The position numbers and the translations under genes are program-made. A DNA stretch of 64,000 nucleotides from Microbaculum sp051390635. GTDB lineage: Bacteria; Pseudomonadota; Alphaproteobacteria; Rhizobiales; Tepidamorphaceae. Under the pieces are notes generated by a model. The model was not told the DNA's origin. It worked only from the letters and a program-made list of their open reading frames with translations, and did no database searches. Location: NCBI RefSeq assembly GCF_051390635.1, contig NZ_JBPODT010000003.1:248001-312000 (forward strand). The letters run 5' to 3'. This document shows positions 17,635 to 25,721 of the stretch, piece after piece. Each line of letters begins with the position of its first letter. Positions within the stretch are counted from its first letter, which is position 1.

Positions 17635-17659
17635 GGGGGCCGCTTCTCGCGGCCCCCGT
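17635..17659 (-). terminator. G/C-rich hairpin after the first small gene
   Basis: A 9-bp perfect stem (CGGGGGCCG and CGGCCCCCG) with a 7-nt loop directly after the stop of the 52-aa gene. No T run follows on the minus strand, so it may only partly stop transcription and let the first gene be made in excess. Confidence 0.4.
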
Positions 17660-17678
17660 TTCGGTTTCACCGGTCCGG

Positions 17679-17837
17679 CTACTTGCGAGGCGCTCCGTTC
17701 TGGTTCGCCTGTGCGCTCTTCGTCCCGGGCTTATCCTCGGGCTTCGGCGCGCCGACGGGCTTCGCGGCACCCGGATTATCGGGCGGGGCCTTCGTGGCGT
17801 CCTGAGCGGTTTTGATGGGCGTGTTTTCGGTAGCCAT
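17679..17837 (-). CDS. Small Pro/Lys-rich hypothetical protein, 52 aa
   Basis: Begins at the ATG of 17835-17837 behind a near-perfect ribosome site (AAAGGAGG). The peptide (MATENTPIKTAQDATKAPPD, then repeats of PGAAKPVGAPKPEDKPG) is low in complexity and probably disordered. It is the first gene of the leftward set of small genes. A G/C hairpin (17635-17659) lies between it and the next gene. No function is recognised. Confidence 0.6.
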   Translation of the reverse strand: MATENTPIKTAQDATKAPPDNPGAAKPVGAPKPEDKPGTKSAQANQNGAPRK

Positions 17838-18298
17838 GATTCCCTCCTTTGGGGACAGGCTAGTAGAGCCACAGCACAGGATTGCGCTGAAAGGCTCGGC
17901 GCAGCAGTCAAACTGCGTCATGGGCAGCCGGACGCGTATCCGGCGCGCTCGGCACGCAGGCCGATGTCGACAGGTAACGCTGACCGGGTTTTATGTAATA
18001 AAAAAGAATGCTCTTTGTCTGCGAGGTATTATGCGTTCGTATTGCGCAGACGATCTGGCGCGTCTAAATCACGATTATAACCGAAATTCTTCGATTTTTG
18101 TTTGGGGGGCTGGGTCGTGATTATTTGCCGCCTAATGGCCGCATATGGGACTCGCATCGTAGATTGTCAAGTGGATCGATCGAGCGCCTCGTGTACTGAC
18201 TTTGCGGAAACGGCCGGATTGTCCCCGTAAAGTTCACCCGAACCGACCCGGCGCCCATGGAAAAACCTGTTATTTCCCAATGAATGCGACCGCGACCG
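17838..18298. other. Intergenic region upstream of the small-gene set
   Basis: About 460 bases with no supported gene. Bases 17985-18115 are AT-rich and likely contain the promoter of the leftward small genes. The right end runs into a partial tRNA sequence. Confidence 0.45.
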
Positions 18299-18348
18299 TT
18301 ACGTTGACATCGTAGGGGGCGTTGGTTCAATCCCAGCCGCGCCCGCCA
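18299..18348 (+). pseudogene. 3' half of a tRNA-Val(GAC) gene, probable attachment-site scar
   Basis: The bases form an anticodon arm (stem TTACG/CGTAG, loop TTGACAT with anticodon GAC), a 5-base variable loop, a fully paired T arm (GTTGG, loop TTCAATC, CCAGC), then CGCGCCC, a discriminator G and CCA. The 5' half (acceptor strand GGGCGCG and a D arm) is absent upstream. Alphaproteobacterial tRNA-Val(GAC) typically begins GGGCGCG, which would pair with this 3' strand. Half-tRNA copies of this kind are left when an integrative element uses a tRNA gene as its target. Confidence 0.65.
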
Positions 18349-18490
18349 ATCAAATCCGCGAACGTTATACGAACCATTCCACGGATTTTCCACGACTCGA
18401 GCGCGCGTGTTCCTGCCACGTTCTGCCGAACTAGGCCGAGCGGCGAGATGGCACAAAAGCAATAGTGTATTGATCTGTAAGGAGTTTTTG

Positions 18491-18565
<75 letters not shown>

Positions 18566-18673
18566 GCCGGTGAAGCGGGCGGAAACTGCCACAGGGGGAC
18601 GGCAAGCGCAAGCGTCCTAAGGGGCGTTCTTGCAAGACTTCCAAAACGGGGTGCGGATCGCCTAAATATAGGC

Positions 18674-18844
18674 ATGACCGGCGACGACGCGAAGACATCC
18701 GAAAAGCCGAAAAAGGAGGCCCCGCAAGGGCGCGAGGAGCGGCTTGCCGCGGCGCTCCGGCAGAATCTTGCCCGGCGCAAGGCGCAGGGGCGGGCGCGGA
18801 AGACCGCCGGCGACGAAGGGCCGGACCGGCAATCGGGCGAATGA
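18674..18844 (+). CDS. Small charged hypothetical protein, 56 aa
   Basis: Starts at the ATG of 18674. The peptide is Lys/Glu/Arg-rich, with the helix REERLAAALRQNLARRKAQ that is common in short alphaproteobacterial proteins encoded next to murA. Here murA itself is missing, and a short 20-base repeat array begins at the end of the gene. No function is known. Confidence 0.55.
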   Translation: MTGDDAKTSEKPKKEAPQGREERLAAALRQNLARRKAQGRARKTAGDEGPDRQSGE

Positions 18845-18914
18845 CCCCAGAAGTGGACGAATGACCCCAGGGGCGGGAGGATGCCCTCAGGCCGGGAGAA
18901 TGATGCAAGGGGCA
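18835..18914 (+). repeat. Four imperfect 20-base tandem repeats
   Basis: Units begin at 18835, 18855, 18875 and 18895. The first two are nearly identical around CGAATGACCCCAG and the last two have drifted (GGATGCCCTCAG, GAATGATGCAAG). The array overlaps the stop of the 56-aa gene. It may be a simple slippage product in the place where murA would be expected. Confidence 0.55.
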
Positions 18915-19067
18915 TCGCGGTGGCCTGACGCTTGAACCGGTGCCGATGCGCACCGATATCGGGTCTGGAGCGCCGTTGCGCGCCCCTTCCGAAGCCGCTA
19001 ACACAGGGTGCGGGGCCGGTAATCCGAGGTCCCGAGCCGCTTTCGAGAAGCCGTAGCGTATCAGACC

Positions 19068-19538
19068 ATGGGCAAGCTCAAGCTTTTCGCGCTCGATGCC
19101 GAGGATATCGAGGTCGTTTCCGCGCATTTGCAGGATGCGGTCACGCGTGTCGGCGATATCGCCTGGATGCCGGCGCAGAGGCGTTTCGTGGTGATCGTCA
19201 ACCGGTTCGACTGGGCCGAGGAGGGCGCCACGCGCAATCCCGGCCATCACCGCCGCCGCACGGGCCTGCATTTCGAACGGGTCAGGGCGGTGCGCCGTCG
19301 CGGCATCCGCCAGGACAATCCCGACGCCGTCCTCAATCTGCTCGCGATTCGCTTCGAGGAAACCGACACGCCCGGTGGATCGGTGAATCTGGTCTTCTCC
19401 GGCGGGGCGGAAATCCGCCTCGACGTCGAGTGCCTGGAGGCGCAGCTGTCGGATCTTGGTCCGGCCTGGTCGACGGAGTCGGTTCCCGCGCACGACTCGT
19501 CCAAAGCCCAAGGCAAAACGCCGGGCGAAGGCGCGTGA
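19068..19538 (+). CDS. DUF2948 family protein
   Basis: A 156-residue cytoplasmic protein of unknown function, conserved in Hyphomicrobiales, typically between murA and hisD. The sequence GKLKLFALDAEDIEVVSAHL, followed by LQDAV and later RRFVVIVNRFDWAEE, is characteristic of DUF2948. The C-terminal 25 residues are low in complexity. The next gene starts 13 bases after its stop; hisD, usually here, is not present. Confidence 0.9.
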   Translation: MGKLKLFALDAEDIEVVSAHLQDAVTRVGDIAWMPAQRRFVVIVNRFDWAEEGATRNPGHHRRRTGLHFERVRAVRRRGIRQDNPDAVLNLLAIRFEETDTPGGSVNLVFSGGAEIRLDVECLEAQLSDLGPAWSTESVPAHDSSKAQGKTPGEGA

Positions 19539-19551
19539 CGGGCACGCGCGC

Positions 19552-20028
19552 ATGAGTGCCTCGCCGAACCGGCTTGCCGCCGTCGAACTCGACGAGGAGT
19601 CGATCGGCCGGGGCTCTCCCGATATCGAGCATGAGCGCGCGGTCGCCATCTACGACCTGCTCGAGGAAAACCATTTCGCGCTCAACGACCACGACAGCGG
19701 CCCCTATCAACTCAGGCTGTCGATCCAGGAAAAACGGCTCGTTTTCGACATCCGAGACGAGGCCGGCGGGCCGGTCGTCACCCATATCCTGTCGCTGACG
19801 CCCTTTCGCCGCATCGTGAAGGACTACTTCCTAGTGTGCGAGAGCTACTATCAGATGATCCGTACGGCCAGTCCGAGCCGCATCGAGGCGGTCGACATGG
19901 GGCGGCGCGGGATTCACAACGAGGGGTCCCGTATCCTCACCGAGCGGCTTGAGGGCAAGATCGACGTCGATTTCGACACCGCCCGGCGGCTCTTCACCCT
20001 GATTTGCGTATTGCACTGGAAGGGCTAG
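19552..20028 (+). CDS. UPF0262 family protein
   Basis: A 158-residue conserved alphaproteobacterial protein of unknown function. Family features include HERAVAIYDLLEENHFAL, then YQLRLSIQEKRLVFDI and LSLTPFRRIVKDYFLVCESY. It has the usual length and the usual position beside a low-molecular-weight phosphatase gene, whose start follows after 3 bases. Confidence 0.92.
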   Translation: MSASPNRLAAVELDEESIGRGSPDIEHERAVAIYDLLEENHFALNDHDSGPYQLRLSIQEKRLVFDIRDEAGGPVVTHILSLTPFRRIVKDYFLVCESYYQMIRTASPSRIEAVDMGRRGIHNEGSRILTERLEGKIDVDFDTARRLFTLICVLHWKG

Positions 20029-20031
20029 CCA

Positions 20032-20487
20032 GTGTCCGGGGGGGCACCGCGGCCACCATCCGCCGTCCTGTTCGCATGCGGCATGAACGCCGTGCGCTCG
20101 CCCATGGCCGCCGCCATCACGCGCCACCTCTTCCCGCATTCCATCTACGCCGCCTCGGCGGGGGTGCGTGAAGGCGAGCCCGATCCCTTCGTCACCGCCG
20201 TGATGGAGGAGATCGGTATCGATCTGTCCGACCACCGCCCGCACACCTTCGAGGATCTCGCCGACACCTCCTTCGACCTCGTGGTCTCGCTGGCGCCGGA
20301 AGCGCACCATCGCGCGCTGGAGATGACCCGCACCAACGCCTTCGATGCCGAATACTGGCCGACGGAGGACCCGACGGTCGTCGGGGGCAGCCGCGAGCAG
20401 CGGCTGGACGCCTACCGGCGCGTCCGCGATATCCTGATGCAACGCATCAAGCAGCGCTTCCGCTGGCAACCGCCGCCGTCCGGATAG
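20032..20487 (+). CDS. Low-molecular-weight protein-tyrosine phosphatase / arsenate reductase-like protein
   Basis: A 151-residue phosphatase with a GTG start. The P-loop appears early as VLFACGMNAVRSPMAA, with the nucleophilic Cys and Arg spaced as in the family (C-x5-R-S). A late Asp-Pro pair (EDPTVVGG) corresponds to the general-acid loop. In rhizobia this gene lies between UPF0262 and infA, as here. A role in protein dephosphorylation is more likely than arsenate reduction given the absence of ars genes. Confidence 0.88.
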   Translation: MSGGAPRPPSAVLFACGMNAVRSPMAAAITRHLFPHSIYAASAGVREGEPDPFVTAVMEEIGIDLSDHRPHTFEDLADTSFDLVVSLAPEAHHRALEMTRTNAFDAEYWPTEDPTVVGGSREQRLDAYRRVRDILMQRIKQRFRWQPPPSG

Positions 20488-20603
20488 GCCTGTTTTCCGG
20501 CGCTTCGCGAACGGAAACGCGGGCGTCGCCGGGAAAGGAAGCAGTTCACAATGCCCCTGCGATCCGCTAATTTCCGCCCGGATTTACTCAGGCAAGACGG
20601 GGG

Positions 20604-20745
20604 ATGCCGAAGGAGGACGCGCTCGAGTTTCAGTGGGACCGGGCTTTGGCAGGCGACCGGATGCTCGCGAAACATGCCGCCTATGGTCTCACCCGGGGCT
20701 TTCTATGATCTCCTCGAGGATCGAATCACCTGCCATTTCAACTAG
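20604..20745 (+). pseudogene. infA: Decayed remnant of translation initiation factor IF-1 gene
   Basis: This is where infA lies in related genomes. The ATG at 20604 opens MPKEDALEFQW, which matches the IF-1 start (MPKEEVLEF). The middle of about 40 codons is lost, and the frame continues as LAGDRMLAKHAAYGLTRGF, which aligns with the IF-1 end (LAGDKVLVEMTPYDLTKGR) before a stop at 20706. A second frame then reads DRITCHFN and a stop at 20745, matching the IF-1 terminus GRITYRFK. The product cannot form the OB fold. IF-1 is essential, so a working copy should exist elsewhere in the genome. Confidence 0.65.
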
Positions 20746-20815
20746 GTTGTGGTTTCACGCGCTCTGGGCGGATCGATTTGCCGCTTCGGACGTCCTTTAG
20801 ACGGACCAACACACG

Positions 20816-21442
20816 ATGACCGGACGCCCGACACTCGTCCTCGCCAGCGGCTCGCCGCGTCGCCTCGCGCTCCTGCAGCAGGTCGGCATCGAGCCGGATG
20901 TCCTGCGCCCCGCGGACGTCGACGAAAAGCCGAGCAAGGGCGAGACGCCCCGCACGCTGGCCAAGCGGCTGGCGCGCACCAAGGCCGAGATCGCGCTCCG
21001 CCAGGCCGAAAGGGACCCGGAGACGGCCGGCGCCTTCATCGTTACCGCCGATACCGTGGTCGCCGTCGGCCGTCGTATCCTGCCCAAGGCCGAGATGGTC
21101 GACGAGGCCGCGAACTGCCTGCGGCTGTTGTCCGGCCGCAACCACAAGGTCTTCACCAGCGTCTGCGTCGTGACGCCGACAAGGGCGATCCGGCAGAAGC
21201 TCGTCGAGACGCGGGTGCGCTTCAAGCGGCTTGGCCGCGAGGAACTGGAAAGCTACCTCGCCTCGGGCGAATGGCGCGGCAAGGCCGGCGGGTACGCCAT
21301 TCAGGGGCTCGCCGGCTCGTTCGTCATCAAGCTGATCGGTTCCTATTCCGCCGTTGTCGGCCTGCCGCTGCACGAGACGGTGTCGATGCTGCAGGGCGAC
21401 GGCTATCCCGTCTACTTCAACTGGCTGAGCGGACCTGTTTAA
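20816..21442 (+). CDS. maf: Maf-like nucleotide pyrophosphatase
   Basis: A 208-residue enzyme of the Maf/YceF/YhdE group, which hydrolyses non-canonical or modified nucleoside triphosphates to monophosphates. Family motifs are LVLASGSPRRLALLQQVGI at the N-terminus, the DVDEKP segment, FIVTADTVVAVGRRIL and GGYAIQGLAGSFV. Position between (inf)A and yacG is conserved in rhizobia. Confidence 0.93.
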   Translation: MTGRPTLVLASGSPRRLALLQQVGIEPDVLRPADVDEKPSKGETPRTLAKRLARTKAEIALRQAERDPETAGAFIVTADTVVAVGRRILPKAEMVDEAANCLRLLSGRNHKVFTSVCVVTPTRAIRQKLVETRVRFKRLGREELESYLASGEWRGKAGGYAIQGLAGSFVIKLIGSYSAVVGLPLHETVSMLQGDGYPVYFNWLSGPV

Positions 21443-21479
21443 CTAGGGGCAGACGAGGTCCCGCGCGGTCGGAGGCAGG

Positions 21480-22991
21480 ATGAACGTAGCGGCATGGCTG
21501 GCCCGGGCCGGTCGGAGCTTCCCGAACAATCCGGCGGTCGCCGTCGGCACCACGATCCACCAGGACTATGCGGCGTTGACGGACCGGGCCTCGCGGCTCG
21601 CCGCCGGGCTGGCGCGTCTCGGCCTTGCGCCCGGCGACCGTGTCGCCATCGTCGCCAGGAACGGCCCGCACTATGTCGAGTGCATGTTCGGCATCTGGTG
21701 GGGCGCCTTTGCCGCGGTTCCGGCCAACGCCAAGCTGCACGGCGCCGAACTCGCCTGGATGCTGGTCAATGCCGGCGCCACCGTCTGCTTCGCCTCCGCA
21801 AAGGAAGCCGAGACGATTGCCGCGCACCGTCCCGACGGCCTCAAGCACCTGATCGAGATCGGGTCGCCGGAATACGAGGGCCTGTTCCGCGACGAGGGCG
21901 GTCCGCTGGGCGACGCCGATCCGGACGCGCTGGCCTGGCTGTTCTACACCTCCGGCACCACTGGCCGGCCGAAGGGGGCGATGATCACCCATCGCAACAT
22001 CGCCGCCATGACCTTCGGCTATCTCGTCGATGTCGACCCAACGAAGCCGACCGACACAATCCTGCATTCGGCGCCGATGAGCCACGGCTCCGGCATCTAC
22101 ATCATGCCGCATGTCTGCTGCGCCGCGCTCAATGCGGTGCCGGAATCGGGCGGCTTCGAACCCGACGAGATCTTCCGGCTGATCGACGCGCGTCCCGGCA
22201 CCTCGATGTTCGCCGCCCCGACCATGATCAAGCGCATGGTCGATCACGGCGGCGACGTCGATCCGTCGGGCCTGCGCACGCTCGTATGGGGGGGCGCGCC
22301 GATGTATGTCGAGGACGTCAAGAAGGCGCTCGACCGGTTCGGTCCGCGGCTTGCGCAGATCTTCGGCCAGGGCGAATCGCCGATGACCGGCACCGTCCTG
22401 TCGAAGGACATCATCGCCGACCGCGCGCATCCGCGCTGGCTCGCGCGTATCGGCTCGGCCGGGCTCGCCAATTCCGCCTGCGAGGTTCGCGTCGCCGGTG
22501 CGAACGACGAGGCGCTGGCCATCGGCGAGACCGGCGAGGTGCTCATTCGCGGCGATTGCGTTGTCCCCGGCTACTGGCGGAACCCTGAGGCGAGCGCCGA
22601 GACGCTGCGAAACGGCTGGCTGCACACCGGCGACGTCGGCGCGATGGACGAAGACGGCTTCGTCACGCTGAAGGACCGGTCCAAGGACATGATCATCTCC
22701 GGCGGCTCCAACATCTATCCGCGCGAGATCGAGGAGGTGCTCCTGACCCATTCGGGTGTGCGCGAGGTCTCCGTGATCGGCCGCCCGGACCCGGACTGGG
22801 GAGAGATCGTCGTCGCCTACGTGGTCGGCGAGGCCGGCGCGCCCGAGCTCGACCGGCTGTGCCTGGACAGCATCGCCCGCTTCAAGCGGCCGAAGGACTA
22901 CGTTTTCGTCGACGCCCTGCCGAAGAACAATTACGGCAAGATCCTCAAGACCGAGCTGCGCCAGCAGGACGATACGCGCCGCAAAGGCTGA
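21480..22991 (+). CDS. Acyl-CoA ligase, AMP-binding (class I adenylate-forming) enzyme
   Basis: A 503-residue enzyme that activates a carboxylic acid to acyl-AMP and then to acyl-CoA. Motifs are FYTSGTTGRPKGAMITH (phosphate loop), a GQGESPMTG segment equivalent to the A5 region, WLHTGDVGAMDEDGFVTLKD with the hinge RSKDMI, and the catalytic lysine in PKNNYGKILKTEL near the end. The overall type is long-chain or aromatic fatty acid-CoA ligase; the substrate cannot be set. It sits between maf and an SDR gene, in a place where a ribonuclease G gene or nothing is usual, so it may have been inserted here. Confidence 0.92.
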   Translation: MNVAAWLARAGRSFPNNPAVAVGTTIHQDYAALTDRASRLAAGLARLGLAPGDRVAIVARNGPHYVECMFGIWWGAFAAVPANAKLHGAELAWMLVNAGATVCFASAKEAETIAAHRPDGLKHLIEIGSPEYEGLFRDEGGPLGDADPDALAWLFYTSGTTGRPKGAMITHRNIAAMTFGYLVDVDPTKPTDTILHSAPMSHGSGIYIMPHVCCAALNAVPESGGFEPDEIFRLIDARPGTSMFAAPTMIKRMVDHGGDVDPSGLRTLVWGGAPMYVEDVKKALDRFGPRLAQIFGQGESPMTGTVLSKDIIADRAHPRWLARIGSAGLANSACEVRVAGANDEALAIGETGEVLIRGDCVVPGYWRNPEASAETLRNGWLHTGDVGAMDEDGFVTLKDRSKDMIISGGSNIYPREIEEVLLTHSGVREVSVIGRPDPDWGEIVVAYVVGEAGAPELDRLCLDSIARFKRPKDYVFVDALPKNNYGKILKTELRQQDDTRRKG

Positions 22992-23120
22992 GCCGCCGGG
23001 GCGCGTGCGGCGTCGCGCGGCGTTCGCCCCGCCGCCTACCCCTGTGGCGGATGCGTATTGTTGCATGCAGCCGTCAGCCGCTAGTCTTCGCCAAGCAGGA
23101 TATCCCAGGGGAGGGGTGCG

Positions 23121-23927
23121 ATGGCCGGACGGCTGGAAGGCAAGGTGGCGCTGGTTATGGGAGCGGGCTCCGTCGGCCCGGGCTGGGGCAACGGCAAGGC
23201 GACCGCCGTCCTGTTCGCGCGCGAGGGCGCCAGCGTGCTCTGCGCCGACATCAATGCCGATGCGGCGCGGGAGACCGCCGACATCATCCGCGGCGAAGGC
23301 GGGGAGGCCATGGCGGTCGCCTGCGACGTCGCCGACCACGCCGACGTGCGCGCCACCGTCGAGGCGATCACGCGCGAGTGGGGCCGGATCGACATCCTCG
23401 ACAACAATGTCGGCATCGCCGAGGTCGGTGGCGTGGTCGAGCTGCCCGAAGCCGAATGGGACCGGGTCTTCGACATCAACCTGAAAAGCGCCTTCCTTGC
23501 CATGAAAGAGGCGATTCCCCACATGGTGCGCCAGGGCGGCGGTTCGATCGTCAACATCTCGTCGATCGCGGCGATCCGCTACACCGGCGTGCCCTATGCC
23601 ACCTATTACGCGACCAAAGCCGCGCTCAATCACTTGACCCGGACGACCGCAGTCCAGTACGCCCCCGACAAGGTCCGCGTGAACGCGGTTTTGCCGGGCC
23701 TGATGAAGACGCCGATGGTGGAGAGCTCGGCCGGGCTTGCCGCGCGCTACGGCGAGGGCGATGTCGAGGAGATGTGGCGCGTGCGTGACGCTCAGGTGCC
23801 GATGGGACACATGGGCGACGCCTGGGACGTCGCCAACGCGGCGCTCTATCTGGCGAGCGACGAGGCCAGATACGTCACCGGCATCGAACTCGTCGTCGAT
23901 GGCGGTATCACCCTGAAATACAGTTGA
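23121..23927 (+). CDS. Short-chain dehydrogenase/reductase (SDR)
   Basis: A classical SDR of 268 residues. The NAD(P)-binding start has a modified glycine loop (GAGSVGPGWGNGKATAVLF), followed by CADINADAARETA with an acidic residue that favours NAD. NNVGIAEVGG stands for the NNAG motif. The active site has Ser in VNISSIAAIR and Tyr-x3-Lys in YATYYATKAALNHL. The C-terminal EARYVTGIELVVDGGITL is typical. It may act on the acyl or hydroxy compound activated by the ligase upstream, but this is inference from neighbourhood. The YacG gene follows 12 bases later. Confidence 0.92.
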   Translation: MAGRLEGKVALVMGAGSVGPGWGNGKATAVLFAREGASVLCADINADAARETADIIRGEGGEAMAVACDVADHADVRATVEAITREWGRIDILDNNVGIAEVGGVVELPEAEWDRVFDINLKSAFLAMKEAIPHMVRQGGGSIVNISSIAAIRYTGVPYATYYATKAALNHLTRTTAVQYAPDKVRVNAVLPGLMKTPMVESSAGLAARYGEGDVEEMWRVRDAQVPMGHMGDAWDVANAALYLASDEARYVTGIELVVDGGITLKYS

Positions 23928-23939
23928 AGGACCGGCGCG

Positions 23940-24158
23940 GTGAGCGAACGCAAGGTAACGGTGGGGACGCCCCACACACAGACATGCCCGATCTGCGGCG
24001 AGCCGACGGTGACCGAGCACCGTCCGTTCTGCTCGCGCCGCTGCGCCAATGTCGACCTCAACCGCTGGCTTTCCGGGACCTACGCGATCCCCGTCGTCGA
24101 GGACGAGGACGAGGATGGCGGCCCGCCGACGGAGGGGGAACCCTACGGGCAGGCCTGA
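23940..24158 (+). CDS. yacG: DNA gyrase inhibitor YacG, zinc-finger protein
   Basis: A 72-residue protein with the four cysteines of the YacG zinc knuckle (CPICGEPTV and FCSRRCANVDLNRWL). E. coli YacG binds zinc and inhibits DNA gyrase. The C-terminus is very acidic (EDEDEDGGPPTEGE). The GTG start is used. Its place between maf and tRNA-Phe is conserved in rhizobia. Confidence 0.93.
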   Translation: MSERKVTVGTPHTQTCPICGEPTVTEHRPFCSRRCANVDLNRWLSGTYAIPVVEDEDEDGGPPTEGEPYGQA

Positions 24159-24291
24159 GCGATCCGGCGGCGGCGAAAAAGCATCGTGGCAATGTGACGG
24201 CCGCGCTGGACAGCCGCTATTGGATTGCCTATAAACCGCCCGCTTCCCCTTGACCGCTCCGGCGCACGCGCCGCGCGGATCAGCATGGAAC

Positions 24292-24367
24292 GCCCAGGTA
24301 GCTCAGTTGGTAGAGCATGCGACTGAAAATCGCAGTGTCGGTGGTTCGATTCCGCCCCTGGGCACCA
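24292..24367 (+). tRNA. tRNA-Phe(GAA)
   Basis: 76 bases with encoded CCA. Acceptor strands GCCCAGG and CCTGGGC pair, the D arm begins GCTCAGTTGGTAGAGC, the anticodon stem GCGAC pairs with the bases after the loop TGAAAAT (anticodon GAA), and the T arm contains GGTTCGATTCC. A cut integrase gene starts 10 bases downstream, as is usual for tRNA genes used as integration sites. Confidence 0.96.
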
Positions 24368-24377
24368 TCCCTTCCTC

Positions 24378-24845
24378 TCATCCCTTGTTTTTCAATGGCT
24401 TAGGCAGTGATTTTGTCCCACCGTCGCCTTGCGTGGGAAAAAGTGGGACAGTTTCGTTCGGGTTTTGATCCGGGCGCAGCAGCTTCATACCGCTTGCGGC
24501 CAGCACCTTCTGCCGCGCCGCTTTCGTGTAGCGCGCGGCTTCTTTCATCGTCGACCAGCCGAAGATCGCCATGAGCTGGCGTTCGGTCGCGCCGTTTTCG
24601 GCAGCGATCGCCGCACCGGCTTTTCTCAGGCCGTGCGCCGAACAGTTTGGCAGGCCCGCCTCATCGCAGCGTTTGCGGAACCAGTTGCCGAAGCCATCCG
24701 GCGTGAACGGTTTGCCGAATTGCGTGACCAGGAAGGCAAGATTGCCGGTCGGTGTCTGGTCGATGACCGCCTGCAGTTCAGGCAGCACAGGGATCGATAG
24801 CGTCACCGGTCTTCTGGCCCGGTTCTTGGCCTGGGTGATCGTGAT
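24378..24845 (-). pseudogene. C-terminal part of a phage-type tyrosine integrase, cut by an IS element
   Basis: Minus-strand frame reading NRARRPVTLSIPVLPELQA, then FGNWFRKRCDEAGLPNCSAH, GLRKAGA and AARYTKAAR. The C-terminal catalytic box is visible: H-x-L-R (HGLRKAG), GW in place of GH (AIFGWSTM) and the Tyr (RYTKAA). The N-terminal half with the first catalytic Arg is missing, because the frame runs straight into the IS end at 24846. Lying 10 bases beyond tRNA-Phe, it was most likely the integrase of an element inserted in that tRNA gene. Confidence 0.85.
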
Positions 24846-25408
24846 TGAAGTGGTCCGAGGGAATCGGACAGCGAGCTAAGGTGTGTCCCGAACCTTTTGG
24901 AGGGATACGAGATGGCGAAGCGTCGGAAGTTCACGGACCAGTTCAAGGCGCAGGTCGCGCTTGAGGCTCTGCGGGGCGACCGCACGGTCCGGGAGATTGC
25001 CGCAAAGCACCAGGTGCATCCGAACCAGGTGAGCACGTGGAAGCGTCAGGCGGTCGAGGGCATGGCGGACGTGTTTGCTCGTGGCGGCAAGGCGGAAGGC
25101 CCGAGCGAGGCGGAAGTGAAGGAGTTGCACGCGAAAATCGGGAGGCTGGCGGTCGAGAACGCTTTTTTGTCCGCCGGGCTATCCAAAGCGATCTACCTCG
25201 AAGAGCTGACCGACGGCTTCAAGGCACATCGGGTCATCCGCGATTGGATGGCCTTCTATAATACCGGGCGGCCACATTCCGCCATTGCGCGGCGAACGCC
25301 GAGGGAAGCATACTGGGCCGGTCGAGATCAGAAATTGGCGGCATGAAACCAAACCCGGATACACCTTAGAGCAGCCGCTGAGCTGTCCGGAAAACCGGGA
25401 CCACTTCA
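24846..25408 (+). mobile_element. Deletion derivative of an IS3-family insertion sequence (563 bp)
   Basis: The ends are imperfect inverted repeats: the left begins TGAAGTGGTCCGAGG and the right ends GGGACCACTTCA, with the inner parts GGACAG and CTGTCC also matching. Between them is a single frame in which an OrfA transposase start is joined to an OrfB end. A full-length member would be about 1.2-1.3 kb, so about 0.7 kb with most of the DDE domain is missing. A perfect inverted copy of its first 100 bases lies at 27730-27829. Confidence 0.8.
24912..25346 (+). pseudogene. Internally deleted IS3-family transposase (OrfA fused to the OrfB end)
   Basis: A 144-residue frame. Residues 1-95 are an OrfA protein with the helix-turn-helix (REIAAKHQVHPNQVSTWKRQ) and a leucine-zipper-like tail (VKELHAKIGRLAVENAFL). 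Then IYLEELTDGFKAHRVIRDWM and AFYNTGRPHSAIARRTPREA follow; these are the C-terminal end of OrfB including the last catalytic-domain motif YNxxRPHSA. The first two catalytic Asp residues and most of the integrase core are missing, so it cannot transpose on its own. The protein could still bind the IS ends. Confidence 0.85.
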
Positions 25409-25692
25409 GCGGTCGCGGGCTGGAGGGATGGACGGTCATCAACTACGCGTTCGATGAATTCTGGACGTACAAGTATGAGCAGTGGCTCGCCTCACCGCAG
25501 GACCCAGGTGGGTTGTTCGACACACCGGAAGAGCGAACTGCCGCCTTTGCCTCGCGATGGGCGATGATTCCGCTCACGCGTGCTATGGACACATTGGTCA
25601 TCAATATCTCGAAGCAGCCGGGTACTGTGCGGGATGCGCTTGAAAAGGTTTGTGGCAAGCGCGAAGATTTCGTTGAGTGGATTTGCCTCTGA
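25409..25692 (+). pseudogene. C-terminal fragment of a superfamily I DNA helicase
   Basis: Directly after the IS right end an open frame gives GWTVINYAFDEFWTYKYEQW, then AAFASRWAMIPLTRAMDTLV, INISKQ and on to a stop at 25690-25692. The motif IPLTRAMDTLVI corresponds to the last conserved motif of UvrD/PcrA-type helicases (ALTRAxxxLxL). The start of the gene is missing, so this is the tail of a helicase cut by the IS or by the events that brought it here. Confidence 0.6.
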
Positions 25693-25721
25693 TATCGGCG
25701 TGGCTAAATTCCCCAAATGAT

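Noticed and set aside
18835..18914. Possible CRISPR-like or regulatory array
   Set aside because: Only four imperfect 20-base tandem units without spacers; no cas genes in the window.
21417..24020. Minus-strand open frame of 867 codons
   Set aside because: It is antisense to the acyl-CoA ligase and SDR genes, both of which show full motif sets.
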